A DNA stretch of 64,000 nt, from assembly GCF_964355755.1 (NCBI RefSeq), contig NC_092672.1, positions 22,252,501 through 22,316,500 of the forward strand, given 5' to 3'. The translations under genes were made by a program, and so were the position numbers. Below the pieces are notes generated by a model. It was not told the origin of the DNA. It worked only from the letters and a program-made list of their open reading frames with translations, and ran no database searches. Shown one piece after another: positions 11,336 through 24,100 of this stretch; the stretch's first letter is position 1, and every line of letters starts with the position of its first letter. The DNA is from Antedon mediterranea. Its lineage: Eukaryota > Echinodermata > Crinoidea > Comatulida > Antedonidae.

Positions 11336-13090
11336 TACTCTAAGACCCGTAAGGTCCGTATTAATGACTGGACTAACTATCTCTGGATTTAGTCTGGACA
11401 ATCTTTAGTCCTGGACTAAACCAGTATTAAAATCGGCAAAAGATAGTCATGAATAGGCCTACGGGCCAATGTGATTGTGGCCTACACTATGCAGTCATTC
11501 ACAGTACGCATTAACCTCAACAACAGTCACTGATCGTTTTATATTTTAGTACATATAGATATAGATTTCACATACCAGTTCATAAATCACATTTAGTCCA
11601 AAAATATCATAACCAGCAACTACAATTGAAAAACATTCATGTCAACAAGAAAAGCAACTTACAAATATATTAATAAACAACTTCACTTAACAGGTCTGCC
11701 TCATTATTTAAGCCCTTAATTTCAAAACTGAACTTGTCATGGCACACAACAAAGCGGCAAGTACGCCACCAATATTTTTGAACGTAAGTGTAACAGTTAT
11801 CAGACATTCAAACACTCTCCGTTTATTTAAGTGTTGATATACTATTTGTTAGCAAAGTGTATTTAGAAGTGATAGTGAGTTTACAGTAGGCCTGTAAAGA
11901 TGGCCTATGATTGTGTAAATGCTATTTTAGGAAACAAATGCAAACTTTATGTCTGTTCTGTTATACTAGTAGGCCTACTTTAACTAAAATCATTGGTAAT
12001 GTTTGTCTTGCTAAAAGATGTTGCTAGTAGTTGTATCACAAAAACATGAAAAATGAAGATTAATTAAATCAGACTTTGAATAGGTTATTTTGTAGTTTTA
12101 ATAAAGTTAATCAATTCCGTAGAAAAAAAAAAGTTTTCACTTATAAAATAACATAATAAATGGTTAAATTCAACCAAAAATCCATTGGCTGGCAGCCAAT
12201 TTGACCATTTTTGCTTAAATACATTTTTTTAGATCCAATTTATCCAAAAGTGGATAACTATCATGTGGCATTAAATGGCATATTGAAAAAGTTAAAGTTA
12301 AAAATTATTTTTCAGGGGGGACAATACATCTTTAAACGAAATTTCCTAGGTTTAATCAATTTAGTAGGCCTAGTAACTATATGGTCGCAATAAAGTGTAT
12401 TTTGATTGTATGAGCATTAAGCGATTGATTATCCAAACTTTCACTTGTCATTTAATTTAATTTAATTGTCATTTAATATTTAATTTTAATTGGTTAAAAC
12501 AACGAAAGGAATGTGCTCACCCCCACAACTAACGTTTGCACTATTTTCTATAAATCGATAACAGGCCTATCAGAAGTAAAATAGGCATACAACTTATTTT
12601 CTAAGCATGCAATTTGGGTAAAAATACACACAATTTTTCAATAAAAATAGGTAGTCTGTGTAAAAAATAATATAAAAATATATTAGTTAATAAGGTTTTT
12701 TTTTAATTGTTGTAATATTGTTTATGGGGCCCTCAAAACGACAACAAAACATAATAATGGCATAAAAATGGGAAGAGGCATTAATAAAAAGATTAAAATG
12801 TAGGGCTACAATAAAACAATGTTAAAAATTGGATTAATTAATATAAGTCATTGCAGTTATTTCCCAGGTACGTACTTCTCAAGATCCAGGTCATAGAATG
12901 TAGAGTCGCCCAGCAGCAGCACACGTGTGTGATGGCATGATGGCTCATCAAAAAAAGTTCTCAAAATGAAACATGTATTTATATGGGGTGAACATGTTGT
13001 TACGTTTGTTACCGGTAATATTTTATGGTAATTAATAATTTATAGAACAGTGAATGTTAGGAAAAAATGGCGAAATAAATCTAAGGGTAC
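11335..13090. other. AT-rich non-coding stretch, possible 5' region of the Roco gene
   Basis: No repeat structure or convincing exon is seen apart from the short candidate first exon at 11739-11783. Scattered AGGCCTA hexamers occur. Confidence 0.4.
11739..11783 (+). CDS. Candidate first coding exon (possibly of the Roco gene)
   Basis: ATG in a reasonable context (GTCATGG) opens a 15-codon frame, MAHNKAASTPPIFLN, ending exactly at a consensus donor AAC/GTAAGT. It lies on the same strand upstream of the Roco exons. It ends in phase 0, while the next candidate exon (14297-14400) starts in another phase, so at least one exon in between would be needed. Speculative. Confidence 0.22.
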
Positions 13091-13094
13091 ACTC

Positions 13095-13400
13095 AGCTAC
13101 TACTATAATTAGCCCTATTAGGCCTAGCCTAGTAGTAGGCCTAGGCTAAATACTATTACTACGTAGGCCTACTACTAGCTAGGCCTAGGCCTAGCCTAGG
13201 CCTAGCTAGGCCTAAGTGTCTGTAGGCCTACTTATGTAGGGTGATGTAGGCCTAAGGCTATAGGCCTAAGGCTATAGGCCTACTACTAACTGATTTCTCT
13301 AGGCCTAGGCCTAAATACTAAATACTACTAACTAGGCCTAGTGTCTGTCTATAGGCCTAGGCCTACTTATGTAAGTTGATGTAGGCCTAAGGCTATACTA
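13095..13400. repeat. AGGCCT hexamer cluster
   Basis: Dense, irregular overlapping copies of TAGGCCTA/CTAGGCCTAG, which are self-complementary. Smaller patches of the same motif are at 51010-51070, 57250-57300, 59905-60000 and 60715. Confidence 0.85.
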
Positions 13401-13851
13401 GACAAAAAGGGTGCTAGAGTAATAGATAGGAGGAGGAACAGGTAAGGCTGGACCAGGCCTAGTACAAGTTAGGCTTATAGCTAGCTAGATACTGTTTAGG
13501 CATAGCCTACTAGGATCATCATAATAGCAGTTTTCATACTGGAATTACGGAAAAAGGTTAAAGGTTTCAAGATGGTTTTAGGCCTGGGGTTAAACCATAT
13601 AATATTTATATTATAAATAAAGGAAGTAAATTCATTGGTTAGTGTTCATTAAATATCTTTGTATCAAAATTGATTAAATTCACAGCGTTAATGAATGGTG
13701 GCACAGAATAGTTAGCTCTTGTTAAGAAAGCTAATTGTAATACTTTACTCTCTGTCCAAATTAGCTATTAAATCAAATCAACATCACAGGCAGAATGGCA
13801 AAGCATACCAGGTACACACACACTCACATTCCTAGTGAGTGTCTAAGGACA

Positions 13852-13938
13852 CAATTACAACTCCTCCACTCCCAAAGACTTGTAATAAGACTTTGTTTAT
13901 GTAGAGCATCTTGTGTATTTGTTTGTCTTGTGAACCTA
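13852..13938 (+). repeat. SINE-like tail segment, copy 1
   Basis: An 80-bp segment containing CTCCCAAAGACTTGTAATAA and TAGAGCATCTTGTGTA, present in inverted orientation at 14545-14632. The shared segment with different flanks suggests two members of one SINE family inserted in opposite orientation. The open frame at 13795-14013 runs through this repeat and is not a gene. Confidence 0.6.
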
Positions 13939-14296
13939 GCTCTGAGGGTCCCTAATGATCAGCAATTGCTGGATGGATCACCCTCATTAAATATGGTTTT
14001 TAAAAAATATTAAAAACTGTAAATCAAGAAAAACAACATAAAAAAGTAAGTCACAATGTGTACATCATCATCATTTGTCAGCTTATTGATCATGTCATCT
14101 GATTAAAATTTACTATTAAAATTGTTGTTTGATTGTTGAAGTATTTGGCCCTTTAGTATTCTGGGTATGTTGAGGGTTTAAAATAAGATTTTAATGCAAC
14201 GTAAAAACAATGTCATTGCAGTATACCATCAAATTATTTTCTGTTTTATTATTAATGCAAACATTCTTTTATAATTATATAATGTCATTTTGTCAG

Positions 14297-14400
14297 GTTT
14301 AATCCATTGCATATAATAACAGATGCAATGGTTAAAACAACGGTGTGTACACCAGATGCCAGTAACAAAGAAATGTTGAAAGAAACAACGCAGGATATTT
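14297..14400 (+). CDS. Candidate upstream exon of the Roco gene
   Basis: Acceptor TTTTGTCAG, 104 bp open in one frame (reads NPLHIITDAMVKTTVCTPDA and on to KEMLKETTQDI), donor ATTT/GTAAAT. Its 3' phase (one extra base) fits the exon at 15108, which begins with two bases. No domain is recognised. It is a candidate only. Confidence 0.35.
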
Positions 14401-14529
14401 GTAAATATTCACTTTATTCAGAAACATGCTGCAACCAAAATAGATGATTTATTTATATTTTTTAATTTATTTTTTATAATTATTTAGGCAAATTGCCAAA
14501 GATAACCATAGCGAATTAATTCACTATTC

Positions 14530-14722
14530 TTCTTAAAGGTAGCAATCATGTTCACAATACAAACATACACAAGATGCTCTACATAAACAAAGTCTTATTA
14601 CAAGTCTTTGGGAGTGGAGTTGTATTAAATTGTCATTAGAAAAAATCCTGGAATATGACATGACTTCAACCCAGCACCCTTCAATTGGTAGCCAAGCATC
14701 ATAACCACCAAGCCACAACTCT
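14530..14722 (-). mobile_element. tRNA-derived SINE, copy 2
   Basis: On the minus strand a tRNA-like head (about 14660-14722) carries an A-box-like TGGCTTGGTGG and a B-box-like GGGTTGAAGTC at the proper spacing. It is followed by the tail segment shared with 13852-13938. This is the layout of a tRNA-derived SINE with a conserved body. Confidence 0.55.
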
Positions 14723-15107
14723 ACTCCAAATTTAAAATTCACACATACTCATGCACTGTCATGTCACAACTTGTTTTATTATGTTTTATTTTTTTACCAA
14801 ATAATTGTTGTTCTCATGTCATTGTAAATCAATTGAATAGACACTCTAGGTTTAATATTTGGGTGACAATTTGCGACTAGTTCTTGCACACAAATGACTT
14901 TGATATTTCATAAATGCACGGAGAAAACCACTACCATATAAACATACAAGTTATTTAAATTCAATTTGAGGATAAATTAGTTTTTAAATTATTGCAACAA
15001 CATCATAAAAATGGTTTCAAATTGTCTATGCTTTTAAAAACCAATGTAACTGTGTAAGAAATAAAATAATATATACATGATTTTATTAACATTTTTTAAT
15101 TTAAAAG

Positions 15108-18100
15108 CTTTAGACATATATCAGGATGCTGTCACTGATGTCACAGTTAAACAAATGTTGAAAAGTCCACGCCATACAAAAGGATACAAACCAAGAGCAG
15201 GACCATCAAAGCAGGAAACAAAATCTGGTAAAAAGAAAGTTAATTCAAATTTACTTAAAATGTCTTTATTGTTATTGTAATCTGCTGTAAAATAAATTTA
15301 AAAGTATAAACATAAAAGGCACAAAATACCAATCAATATAAAATTGGTACAAAAGAGATTTTTTTTAAATAAATTTATTATAAAAGTTTGGATTACTGCT
15401 GTGACATTTAAATTCAAATAGAGAATACAAAAGATACACATATTATAATGATGATGGCAAATTGGATCAGGTGGGAATCGGCAAAAAATGATTTATTACA
15501 CTAACCTTTGTTCTTGCCAAGTGAATTTGATTCTAAAACATAATGATGAATGCTAATAACAAGGTAGAATCTTTAATTATATCAACACAATTTTCAGAAA
15601 GTAGACATGAGAAAAATAAAAACCCCACAGGAGCATCAACATCAAAACAGGAAGCCAAATCTGGTGAAACATCAACAAGTTCAAATCCAAACCCACAAAA
15701 AGATGGTAAATATTTATTTTGAAATATGTTTGATTGTGCTGTTCATACATATTAATGATATCAGAAATAAAGACTAAAAGTGCTAAATATTGAAATGATT
15801 AAAGGAGTGGAAATTTAATCATAATCATCAGTGTCTGCTAATGAACATATATTATCTTGCAAGTTACTTTGACAGTTAATACTAATATTTGTATATTGTA
15901 TGACACTGCTGTGTAATCTATTCAACTTGCAGTACAATGTGGTTAAATAAACTCATCACTAAACCATTGATTGGAAAGGATAAGGTTTAGAATACTTAAA
16001 TATTGCATTGGAAATACTTTTTCTTTAAATAAAAAAGTTATAGTTGGTAATCCCAATTGAGGAGACCTAATGCAAGTTGTTGTATGTGTTATATATTTTA
16101 TCACAACAGAACCAGTGTATGAAGAAAAACCAGAAATTCCTAAAGGGTTCAGGAACAAATTTGTAAGCAAACTTCGCTCTGCAAGAGAAGGTGGTGACCC
16201 TAAAGTGGATAGCAACAAGTTTGTTATGCATATCTGGGACTTTGGTGGTCAACCAATTTACCATGTGATACAACGGGTAAATTTTATTGGTGTATTTAAT
16301 TTTTATTAATAGAGATTAGTTTTGCCGTCAATATTCAATATACATGCCTTCTTCTGAGCTTCTGTTAGTTTCAGTGTATACTTTGTCTTTTGGCCTTGTT
16401 ACAATATGAGCACTGAAATCAAAAAGCTTGCTCACTTGATTTGAAGTTAAGAACCTATAATCTTCCTCCAAGGTATTACAAAAATGTGGATCTAATATAG
16501 TACAATATGTCAGTATCAGATATAAAATACAATTATTATTATTATTACAATATTATAAATTAGTTTATTCTTCATTTAATTTAATAAAGTCAACTCGGTC
16601 TCTAGTCCCTAATTACCAGAAACCAAACCCAGAATTGAGGTCAAAAGCTCCAAATTCTTTTTTACCTTTAAAAATACATTTGGAATATCAGAATTTCTGT
16701 AAACCAAGACATATTATGCCAGCCGAATGGTGTCCAGTTTTGGGAGACTTTAAGTAAAATAGTATTAATTGATGTAATATAATGTATTATTAGCAATAGC
16801 AGAGAGGGATAGCAAAGAAAGAATGTAATATTAAACATTCATTATTTATTAAACCAATATGATTAAGATTGTAAATGTTTCCAAGGTTAACATGCAGTTT
16901 GTGAGGAAAACAAAAGTATCAAATAATCAGTTGTGCCAGTATACTGACACATGTGTATAAACAGTTTGTAATATTGACTATTATGATTATGTTTACTAGA
17001 TATTCATGGTGTCTTATGCTGTTGTATGTGTGGTATTCAACATGAATGAAGGTCTTAATGCCCCAGCTAAAGTTCGTGATCCAACTACTGTAAGTAGATA
17101 TATGATTGTTGTTATTTCCACTTCCATGATACTGTTGGTAATAGCAGATGCCTGATATATGATTGTTGTTATTTCCACTTCCATGATAGTGTTGTTAATA
17201 GCAGATGCCTGATATATGATTGTTGTTAATTCCACTTCTATGATAGTGTTGTTAATAGCAGATGCCTGATATATGATTGTTGTTATTTCCACTTCCATGA
17301 TAGTGTTGTTAATAGCAGATGCCTGATATATGATTGTTGTTATTTCCACTTCTATGATAGTGTTGTTAATAGCAGATGCCTGATATATGATTGTTGTTAT
17401 TTCCACTTCTATGATAGTGTTGTTAATAGCAGATGCCTGATATATGATTGTTGTTAATTCCACTTCCATGATAGTGTTGTTAATAGCAGATGCCTGATAT
17501 ATGATTGTTGTTAATTCCACTTCCATGATAGTGTTGTTAATAGCAGATGCCTGATATATGATTGTTGTTATTTCCACTTCTATGATAGTGTTGTTAATAG
17601 CAGATGCCTGATATATGATTGTTGTTAATTCCACTTCCATGATAGTGTTGTTAATAGCAGATGCCTGATATATGATTGTTGTTAATTCCACTTCCATGAT
17701 AGTGTTGTTAATAGCAGATGCCTGATATATGATTGTTGTTAATTCCACTTCCATGATAGTGTTGTTAATAGCAGATGCCTGATATATGATTGTTGTTATT
17801 TCCACTTCCATGATAGTGTTGTTAATAGCAGATGCCTGATATATGATTGTTGTTAATTCCACTTCCATGATAGTGTTGTTAATAGCAGATGCCTGATATA
17901 TGATTGTTGTTAATTCCACTTCCATGATAGTGTTGTTAATAGCAGATGCCTGATATATGATTGTTGTTAATTCCACTTCCATGATAGTGTTGTTAATAGC
18001 AGATGCCTGATATATGATTGTTGTTATTTCCACTTCTATGATAGTGTTGTTAATAGCAGATGCCTGATATATGATTGTTGTTAATTCCACTTCCATGATA

Positions 18101-21100
18101 GTGTTGTTAATAGCAGATGCCTGATATATGATTGTTGTTAATTCCACTTCCATGATAGTGTTGTTAATAGCAGATGCCTGATATATGATTGTTGTTAATT
18201 CCACTTCCATGATAGTGTTGTTAATAGCAGATGCCTGATATATGATTGTTGTTATTTCCACTTCCATGATAGTGTTGTTAATAGCAGATGCCTGATATAT
18301 GATTGTTGTTAATTCCACTTCCATGATAGTGAATTGTTAATAGCAGATGCCTGATAATGATATATGATTGTTGTTATTTTCACTTCCATGATAGTGTTGT
18401 TAATAGCAGATGCCTGATATATGATTGTTGTTAATTCCACTTCCATGATAGTGTTGTTAATAGCAGATGCCTGATATATGATTGTTGTTAATTCCACTTC
18501 CATGATAGTGTTGTTAATAGCAGATGCCTGATATATGATTGTTGTTAATTCCACTTCCATGATAGTGTTGTTAATAGCAGATGCCTGATATATGATTGTT
18601 GTTAATTCCACTTCCATGATAGTGTTGTTAATAGCAGATGCCTGATATATGATTGTTGTTAATTCCACTTCCATGATAGTGTTGTTAATAGCAGATGCCT
18701 GATATATGATTGTTGTTAATTCTACTTCCATGATAGTGTTGTTAATAATAATAGCAGATGCCTGATATATGATTGTTGTTAATTCCACTTCCATGATAGT
18801 GTTGTTAATAGCAGATGCCTGATATATGATTGTTGTTAATTCTACTTCCATGATAGTGTTGTTAATAGCAGATGCCTGATATATGATTGTTGTTATTTCC
18901 ACTTCCATGATAGTGTTGTTAATAGCAGATGCCTGATATATGATTGTTGTTATTTCCACTTCCATGATAGTGTTGTTAATAGCAGATGCCTGATATATGA
19001 ATGTTGTTATTTCCACTTCCATGATAGTGTTGGTAATAGCAGATGCCTGATATATGATTGTTGTTAATTCTACTTCCATGATAGTGTTGTTAATAGCAGA
19101 TGCCTGATATATGATTGTTGTTATTTCCACTTCCATGATAGTGTTGTTAATAGCAGATGCCTGATATATGATTGTTGTTATTTCCACTTCCATGATAGTG
19201 TTGTTAATAGCAGATGCCTGATATATGATTGTTGTTATTTCCACTTCCATGATAGTGTTGTTTTTCTATTAATTTGTGCTGCTAATAATAATAGATAATT
19301 TGTCAAACTAGAACTTTAAAAATTTTAAATGTAAATTTTGTTCATTTTTTTTTATTTAGGGAAAAGTTTATGAACATCGAATGACAAATCTTGACTTCAT
19401 TCTGTTTTGGATTCGTTCTGTTTTTGTAAACGTAAGAAAAGGAAAAAATAACAAGATAATGCTGATTGGTACACATTATGAGAGCCTTGGTAAAACTGAA
19501 CAAGAAAGACAACAAAGGGTACATATGTCATCACATTTCCTTTTAAACAGTACAAAATTGTATATTGTCATTAGTTCATTGGAAACAATATGTAGTTCCA
19601 TCTCTAACATTGGCAATCATGTATGATTGTTTTATATGTCATGTCATGAGCATACTACTGTACTGTGCTGGCTTATTATTAACTAATTAACTTAACTTAA
19701 TTTTTTTTTTCATTTCGATATAATAAAACAAATAAAAGGGTATACAAATATCTATGATTTAGCACACATTTTGAATTTGTTTTCTTAAATTGGTATAATT
19801 ATACAATGTACACTGGGTAAGTAAATGCGTAACATAACTTAAACGAAACACTTTTTGCACTTTACAAAAGGGGTTTTGGTTGGCTAAGCACACTCTAAAT
19901 CTTCCCTCGACATAAGTATAATTCAAATATGATGTTATTTATTTTAGGTAAAGGAAATAGAGAATATACTTTGGAAAGCCCTGGAAGGAAAACCATTCGA
20001 GGACATGGTGTTTCAAGAAGAGCTCTTTACCATTGAAAACAGTGTCTCATTTGAAAAGAGCGGTGCTTCTAAAATCATCCTCAAAATACAAAAATTAGTC
20101 CAGATGATGATTCTTACTTTTCCAATTAAATGGCTGCAAGTACTGCTGGAAATACAACGGTTACGAAAAGCCAAACTATATCTACCAACATCTGAGGTTA
20201 GAATAAAATATCTTTAACAGATTGATTGATGAATGTGTCTTTTAATGTTTAACATCCATTACATTTAAAGCAATAAACCCTGTTTTTCTGAGTGTTGCAT
20301 TGAATGGTGTTAATTATAGTGAAAAAAAAGCAAACTTGTTTTATTACATGTGAAGTTTGTTATTGATAGTAATATAACAGTAATCCCTGCTTTTCTGTCT
20401 GTGTTAATTGACTGTTTATGGTGAATCTTCAACAAATGAGTGTTTGAAGTGAATCTTCAAACAGGAACGGTGCAATTTTAGTAGAGTACCAAGTACCAAA
20501 ACAAAAGGAACATTTTTTGTCCTCTAATAATTATTGAAGTAAGTGGTGAACCTTGAGTTTACTGTTGTTTGGGAATTCAGAATTCAAATCTACCCTTGCA
20601 TGATAAAGTATTATGTCCTATATAAACAACCTTTCAACAACGAAATGAATGATAACATCAACAGAAAATTAGTTTGTGATTAATTAGCATTTTTTTTTTT
20701 TTCATTACATTTTTCATTATGATATTTATTTAACTTTTAGATTAATGATTTACTTGCTCGTTGTAAGATAACTGACAGAAAACTGTTTCTTGAGTACTTG
20801 CATGACATCGGCGAAATTCTGTTCTACCCGGATGACAAGATCCTCAAAGAAAAAATTGTTATAGATTTGATGGGAGTAGTTGACAAGTTTAAAACAATCA
20901 TCACAGTTATAGATCCCAGCATTCAGGTTAGCAAACTTCACTTCTTTGAGTGGTGTCAATCATTGGTGAATATCAGACGTAAACATTGTGGTAATTTTTT
21001 TTTAGTGTGATGGATTTACCTGCAAAAATGTAATATCTGCCACACAGAGAACGAAATTATACCTTATTATTTCTATTATATTCTAATAAACATATTACTG

Positions 21101-24100
21101 TAGCACTCCCATTAAGGGAAGACCCAACAAAGTGTACCCTTAATAGACGTTAGCCATGGTCTTAATCTGTCTCTCTTTCATTTCACAAGTAAGTGTTAAT
21201 AAGGTTTAAGGGAAGGCCCAACAAAGTGTCCCCTTAATAGAGGTTAGCCATGGTCTTAATCTGTCTCTCTTTCATTTCACAAGTAAGTTTTAATAAGGTT
21301 TAAGGGAAGGCCCAACAAAGTGTTCCCTTAATAGAGGTTAGCTATGGTGTTAATCTGCCTCTCATTCATTTCACCAGTAAGTTTTAATAAGGTTTAAGGG
21401 AAGACCCAACAAAGTGTCCCCTTAATAGAGGTTAGCTATGGTGTTAATCTGCATCTCATTCATTTCACCAGTAAGTTTTAATAAGGTTTAAGGGAAGGCC
21501 CAACAAAGTGTCCCCTTAATAGAGGTTAGCCATGGTCTTAATCTGTCTCTCTTTTATTTCACAAGTAAGTTTTAATAAGGTTTAAGGGAAGGCCCAACAA
21601 AGTGTCCCCTTAATAGAGGTTAGCCATGGTCTTAATCTGTCTCTCATTCATTTCACCAGTAAGTTTTAATAAGGTTTAAGGGAAGGCCCAACAAAGTGTC
21701 CCCTTAATAGAGGTTAGCTATGGTGTTAATCTGCCTCTCATTCATTTCACCAGTAAGTTTTAATAAGGTTTAAGGGAAGGCCCAACAAAGTGTCCCCTTA
21801 ATAGAGGTTAGCCATGGTCTTAATCTGTCTCTCTTTCATTTCACAAGTAAGTTTTAATAAGGTTTAAGGGAAGGCCCAACAAAGTGTCCCCTTAATAGAG
21901 GTTAGCCATGGTCTTAATCTGTCTCTCTTTCATTTCACAAGTAAGTTTTAATAAGGTTTAAGGGAAGGCCCAACAAAGTGTCCCCTTAATAGAGGTTAGC
22001 CATTGTGTTAGTCTGCCTCTCATTCATTTCACAAGTAAGTTTTAATAAGGTTTAAGGGAAGGCCCAACAAAGTGTCCCCTTAATAGAGGTTAGCCATGGT
22101 GTTAATCTGCCTCAAATTCATTTCCCAAGTAAGTTTTAATAAGGTTTAGGGGAAGACCCAACAAAGTGTCCCCTTAATAGAGGTTAGCCGTGGTATTAAT
22201 CTGCCTCTCATTCATTTCACAAGTAAGCTTCAATAAGGTTTTCCCAAAGGAGAGGTTCTACTGACCAGAAGAATAACAATTACTTTGTTGCATTAACAAA
22301 TTACACTTTTGTGCTTTTATGTTTTTTAGCCATCTCTGAAACAGCTTTGGAGAAATTTAAATGGGGGCAAACTAGATGAAAGACTGTTGCAGCATATTTG
22401 GAAGGATGAGTCAGATGAGATGATTATCTTCTTTGTGTCTCTCATGCAAACCTTTGGGTTAATGTGTGAAAAAAGGAGTAAAGAGGTATTTACATTTTAT
22501 TTAACATTTTAGTTTAATTATTTGTTCATATATTCTATCTAGGTCTCATGTTCCATTTTTGTTTCTATAGAATGTTGGACGAATGTTCTATGTTCTTTCA
22601 CGCCTAAAGCCCCAACGTGATGATACAAAGGCTGCTGAATATGAAGAGAAGCATGCTATTTCTCTCTTTCATGACTTTGATGGCTACCTTCCAGATGATC
22701 TCTTCCAACGTGTTGCAACTAAATTTATTGAGGAATTTCAAATAGACGATGTTGAGCCTGCATTGTCTTATGAGCATGTAGAACTGAATGTTGATGGCCA
22801 TCATCTTGTGCTTCTAAATGTTGCTACTATTAACAACCGTCGTTTGTTCCAGGTAAAATAATAATAAATAGTTTTATTCAATTCTACTCAAAAGTCTATT
22901 ATTTCGACCAAAAAACAATGAGGTAAAAAAACAATAATGACAAATAATGGATGACGGCAGAATCCAATGAAGATGAAAATCTTGATAGACAAGTTAATAA
23001 TATGGACTTTTAGATTTGAGTAAAAATGTTTAAAGGATTGATTTGTTTTTTATATTGCAGACAACAATTGTCAGAACGACAATCATGAACACAGAATCAG
23101 GAAGCAGCTCTCCTAAAGATGATGATCCACAACCTAGCATCTGTAAGAAGGTAAGCCAGTATCAAACATTCTACACTTTATTTAGAATTACCTCCAACTT
23201 GTTGCTTTTACATCTTTCACAAGCACAATTCTATTTACACAATTAGTCATTAGAAATACTGATATATGCCACTTAATTTGTTCCTTTTTAATTGTTATTG
23301 CATTACTGTTACAACTTTATTTATTTTTCAGGTGCTTAGTTTCCTTCAAAAAGAATTACACTTTTTGAGTGAGAGGAATGCACATGGTGTTAAAGTAAAG
23401 ATGTACATTCCTTGTGTGTGTGCTTCAAAAGGTGAACCTACTCATATGCATGTTGTACGCAAATTTGACAAAGATGTGTTGCCATGTGGAAGCAGAGGAA
23501 TGGAAGTGAAACGTTACCGTAATCTGTTTGGAGACAATGTCCTATCAAAGGGTAAATTATTATTTGTGTTTTTATTGTTTAAGATCGTATGAAGCCTAGG
23601 TAGGATGTTGACGAAAAATGAATAATATATACAATTTTGCAGTAATGCAATGTTATTTTTCTCTAGGGTAAAACTACAAAATCACTTTAACGGATTTGTA
23701 GAAATTTAACACAAAAAATTAACATATACTTACCAATATTTGTTCCTTTCAAAAATGTCAGATATACGTGTATATATCAAATAAGTTATAGTATTATGCC
23801 CTAAATAATAGTTTCAAAAATGCTGGTTTCAACTGATAGATGTATTTTTGGGCAAAGTTCATTTCTCTATTTGTTACTATGCCTTGAGACCCTTGTTGAA
23901 AATGTATGTATCATTTGTGTCTGTACACATTAGAAGCTAGAAAAAATTAAAAGATTTACAGTACGCATTTTTTATGATTTTCAATTCATAGTGAAAGCCT
24001 AAATATTCTGTTATTATTTAACCTTCTTTTTTTCCAGAGGAGTCCATTGAAACAAGTATGTGAATAACATTGGTAAATATGACTTTCATAGATACAGACG

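Noticed and set aside
13795-14013. 72-codon plus-strand frame beginning MAKHTRYTHTHIP
   Set aside because: Runs through a SINE-like segment repeated in inverted orientation at 14545-14632. Translations on both sides share peptides only because of the repeat.
17014-19250. Minus-strand open frames of 436 and 313 codons
   Set aside because: They are pure translations of the 57-bp minisatellite (19-residue repeat) inside an intron of a well-supported plus-strand gene.
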